In this document: in pieces, positions 13,541-14,835 of the stretch
Layout: each line of letters begins with the position of its first letter
How positions within the stretch are numbered: the first letter of the stretch is position 1
NCBI GenBank assembly: GCA_022562855.1
Contig: JADFON010000008.1
Location: forward strand, 1 to 14,835
Direction of reading: 5' to 3'
From: Candidatus Zhuqueibacterota bacterium
GTDB lineage: Bacteria > SM23-31
DNA length: 14,835 bases
The notes under the pieces: model-generated
Database searches by the model: none
Seen by the model: only the letters and a program-made list of their open reading frames with translations
What the model was told of the DNA's origin: nothing
Program-made: the position numbers and the translations under genes

Positions 13541-14254
13541 ATGAAACTTGGAGTAAACATCGATCATGTAGCCACAGTACGTGAAGCCCGAAAAATCAAT
13601 GAACCGGATCCGGTGACAGCGGCTGCTATCGCTGAAATGGCTGGTGCAGACGGAATTGTATGTCATCTCAGGGAAGACAGGAGACATTTGAGCGATAGGG
13701 ACCTGCGGCTGCTGCGTGAAACGGTAAAGTCCCATTTAAATCTTGAAATGGCTGCAACGGACGAAATGGTTGGGATTGCCTGTGACGTCAAACCGGACAT
13801 GGTCACTCTCGTTCCGGAAAAAAGAACGGAAGTAACAACCGAAGGTGGTCTGGATGTAGTAAATAATATCGATTTAATTAAAAAATCAGTGACAAAATTG
13901 CGATCGAATAACATAATAGTAAGCCTCTTTATCGACCCTGAACTTGAACAAATACAAGCCTCTGTAAAATCCGGAGCGGATTACGTTGAATTACATACCG
14001 GGAAATATGCAGAAGCAAAAGACGCTAACATGCAGGAGGAAGAACTTTCTACGCTCCAATCAATGGCTTTTGCTGCAACAAAATTGGGACTAAGCGTCAG
14101 CGCAGGACATGGGTTGAATTATTACAATGTCCGGTCTGTTGCCGGTCTTGACAAGATCGAAGAGCTAAATATCGGCCATTCGATTATCGGCAGAGCGCTA
14201 TTTTCAGGATTGGATTTAGCGGTAAGGGACATGAAAAAATTAATTAAAGGATAG
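13541..14254 (+). CDS. pdxJ: Pyridoxine 5'-phosphate synthase
   Basis: PdxJ condenses 1-deoxy-D-xylulose 5-phosphate with 3-amino-2-oxopropyl phosphate to pyridoxine 5'-phosphate, the last ring-forming step of the DXP-dependent vitamin B6 route. The 237 residues are the usual length of this TIM barrel. Visible family blocks are [15 protein letters not shown] (3-17), [10 protein letters not shown] (41-50, with H42), LNLEMA (66-71, with E69), the phosphate-binding HTGKYA (152-157) and SAGHGLNY (187-194, with H190). AAGGA at 13530-13534 lies 6 nt before ATG 13541. The next gene starts 2 nt after the stop, so the two are co-transcribed. A DXP-dependent B6 pathway is consistent with a Gram-negative organism. 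Confidence 0.97.
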   Translation: MKLGVNIDHVATVREARKINEPDPVTAAAIAEMAGADGIVCHLREDRRHLSDRDLRLLRETVKSHLNLEMAATDEMVGIACDVKPDMVTLVPEKRTEVTTEGGLDVVNNIDLIKKSVTKLRSNNIIVSLFIDPELEQIQASVKSGADYVELHTGKYAEAKDANMQEEELSTLQSMAFAATKLGLSVSAGHGLNYYNVRSVAGLDKIEELNIGHSIIGRALFSGLDLAVRDMKKLIKG

Positions 14255-14256
14255 TG

Positions 14257-14835
14257 ATGACTGATCAGACCCTTGCTAAAATTATACGGAACGGCAAAGT
14301 GGAAAGTATCCACTCCGGGATCGTTGTTGTCGTAAACGGTTCGGGAGTTCCACAGGCGGGAATTGGAGATATTACTTATTCAACCTATCTGCGTTCAGCC
14401 GCAAAACCGTTCCAGGCATATCCTCTTGTTGCAAATAACGGCATCGATGAATTTTCATTTACCGAAAAAGAACTCGCAGTGATGTGTGCGTCTCATTCTG
14501 CGGAGCCCGAACATATTTCGCTTGTCGATTCGATACTCGACAAATCCGGAAACACGAGAGATTTACTGCAATGCGGACCTCACGAACCGGGCAATTCTGA
14601 GGCGGTAAAACTTCTTCATAAAGAAAATAAATTTCCGGAACAGATTCATAACAACTGTTCCGGAAAACACGCGGGGATGCTTGCGCTGGCAAAACTGTAC
14701 AAGGCAGATACATCGACATACCTATCATCAGAGAATCCTGTTCAAAAGGAAATCATGAACAGCGTCAAAACAATCGCAAATTTGAATGGAAATGACATTT
14801 TTACCGGTATAGACGGATGCAGCGCCCCGACATTT
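14257..14835 (+). CDS. L-asparaginase II, Rhizobium (ReAII) type, N-terminal part
   Basis: This frame begins at ATG 14257 and is still open at the window edge, giving 193 residues of an expected ~330. It belongs to the family of the inducible Rhizobium etli asparaginase, which hydrolyses L-asparagine to aspartate and ammonia and is unrelated to E. coli AnsA/AnsB. Landmarks agree with the ReAII active site, offset by one: S47 and K50 (RSAAKPFQ), C134 and K137 (NNCSGKHAGM), D186 and C188 (GIDGCSAPTF). CASHS (77-81) and the CGPHEP block (106-111) are also typical. AAAGGA at 14246-14251 inside the end of pdxJ can serve as ribosome binding site. A perfect 12-bp inverted repeat lies inside the coding sequence near C134. 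The substrate cannot be proved from sequence alone. Confidence 0.88.
   Translation, partial: MTDQTLAKIIRNGKVESIHSGIVVVVNGSGVPQAGIGDITYSTYLRSAAKPFQAYPLVANNGIDEFSFTEKELAVMCASHSAEPEHISLVDSILDKSGNTRDLLQCGPHEPGNSEAVKLLHKENKFPEQIHNNCSGKHAGMLALAKLYKADTSTYLSSENPVQKEIMNSVKTIANLNGNDIFTGIDGCSAPTF
14632..14666 (+). repeat. Perfect 12-bp inverted repeat inside the asparaginase gene
   Basis: TTTCCGGAACAG (14632-14643) is exactly complementary to CTGTTCCGGAAA (14655-14666), with 11 nt between. It encodes the residues around K125 to K137, directly before and through the catalytic NNCSGK motif. In the mRNA it would form a stable hairpin within the coding region. Confidence 0.6.

Overview
The window looks like chromosomal housekeeping DNA from a Gram-negative bacterium. 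It encodes the phosphatidylethanolamine pathway (psd, pssA), a Tat translocase subunit, three lipoproteins with export signals, and the GatA/GatB subunits of the tRNA amidotransferase. The DNA is moderately AT-rich, especially between genes. Only some starts have a clear Shine-Dalgarno (purC, pssA, tatA, pdxJ, the coiled-coil gene); others (psd, gatA, gatB, the solenoid gene) have only A/T-rich leaders. That mixture fits a lineage in or near the FCB group (for example Marinimicrobia- or Calditrichota-like), but this is inference and no marker here fixes the phylum. I see no rRNA, tRNA, CRISPR array, phage gene or transposase.

Left part (1-7607), all on the + strand: purC behind a leader holding three consecutive inverted repeats; psd and pssA overlapping as a phospholipid operon; a DUF4321-type small membrane protein; tatA with its own sigma70-like promoter and a GC-rich structured leader; gatA-gatB; and thrC with an N-terminal zinc ribbon. 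A perfect 9-bp hairpin ends exactly on the gatB stop codon.

Middle part (7706-12340) is the least conventional. A 520-residue cytoplasmic protein consists almost wholly of 14 helical repeats with an exact 34-residue period. It converges, 11 bp apart, on a minus-strand lipoprotein with an Arg/Gly-rich segment. A 435-bp AT-rich gap without a gene follows, then a minus-strand protein with a charged coiled coil and HEAT-like helices. A GC-rich, multi-hairpin patch lies between that gene and the next, divergent unit.

Right part (12341-14835), + strand: two adjacent small lipoproteins, probably diverged tandem duplicates with an NTF2-like pattern (VTC-x-NPF at the lipobox and W-x-I-x-x-W near the C-terminus), joined by a 1-nt overlap; then pdxJ for vitamin B6 synthesis; then, 2 nt later, the N-terminal 193 residues of a Rhizobium-type L-asparaginase, cut by the window edge.

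The best candidates for something undescribed are the exact-period solenoid with its two unrecognised neighbours and the paired VTC-x-NPF lipoproteins. I see no direct evidence that they form one system.
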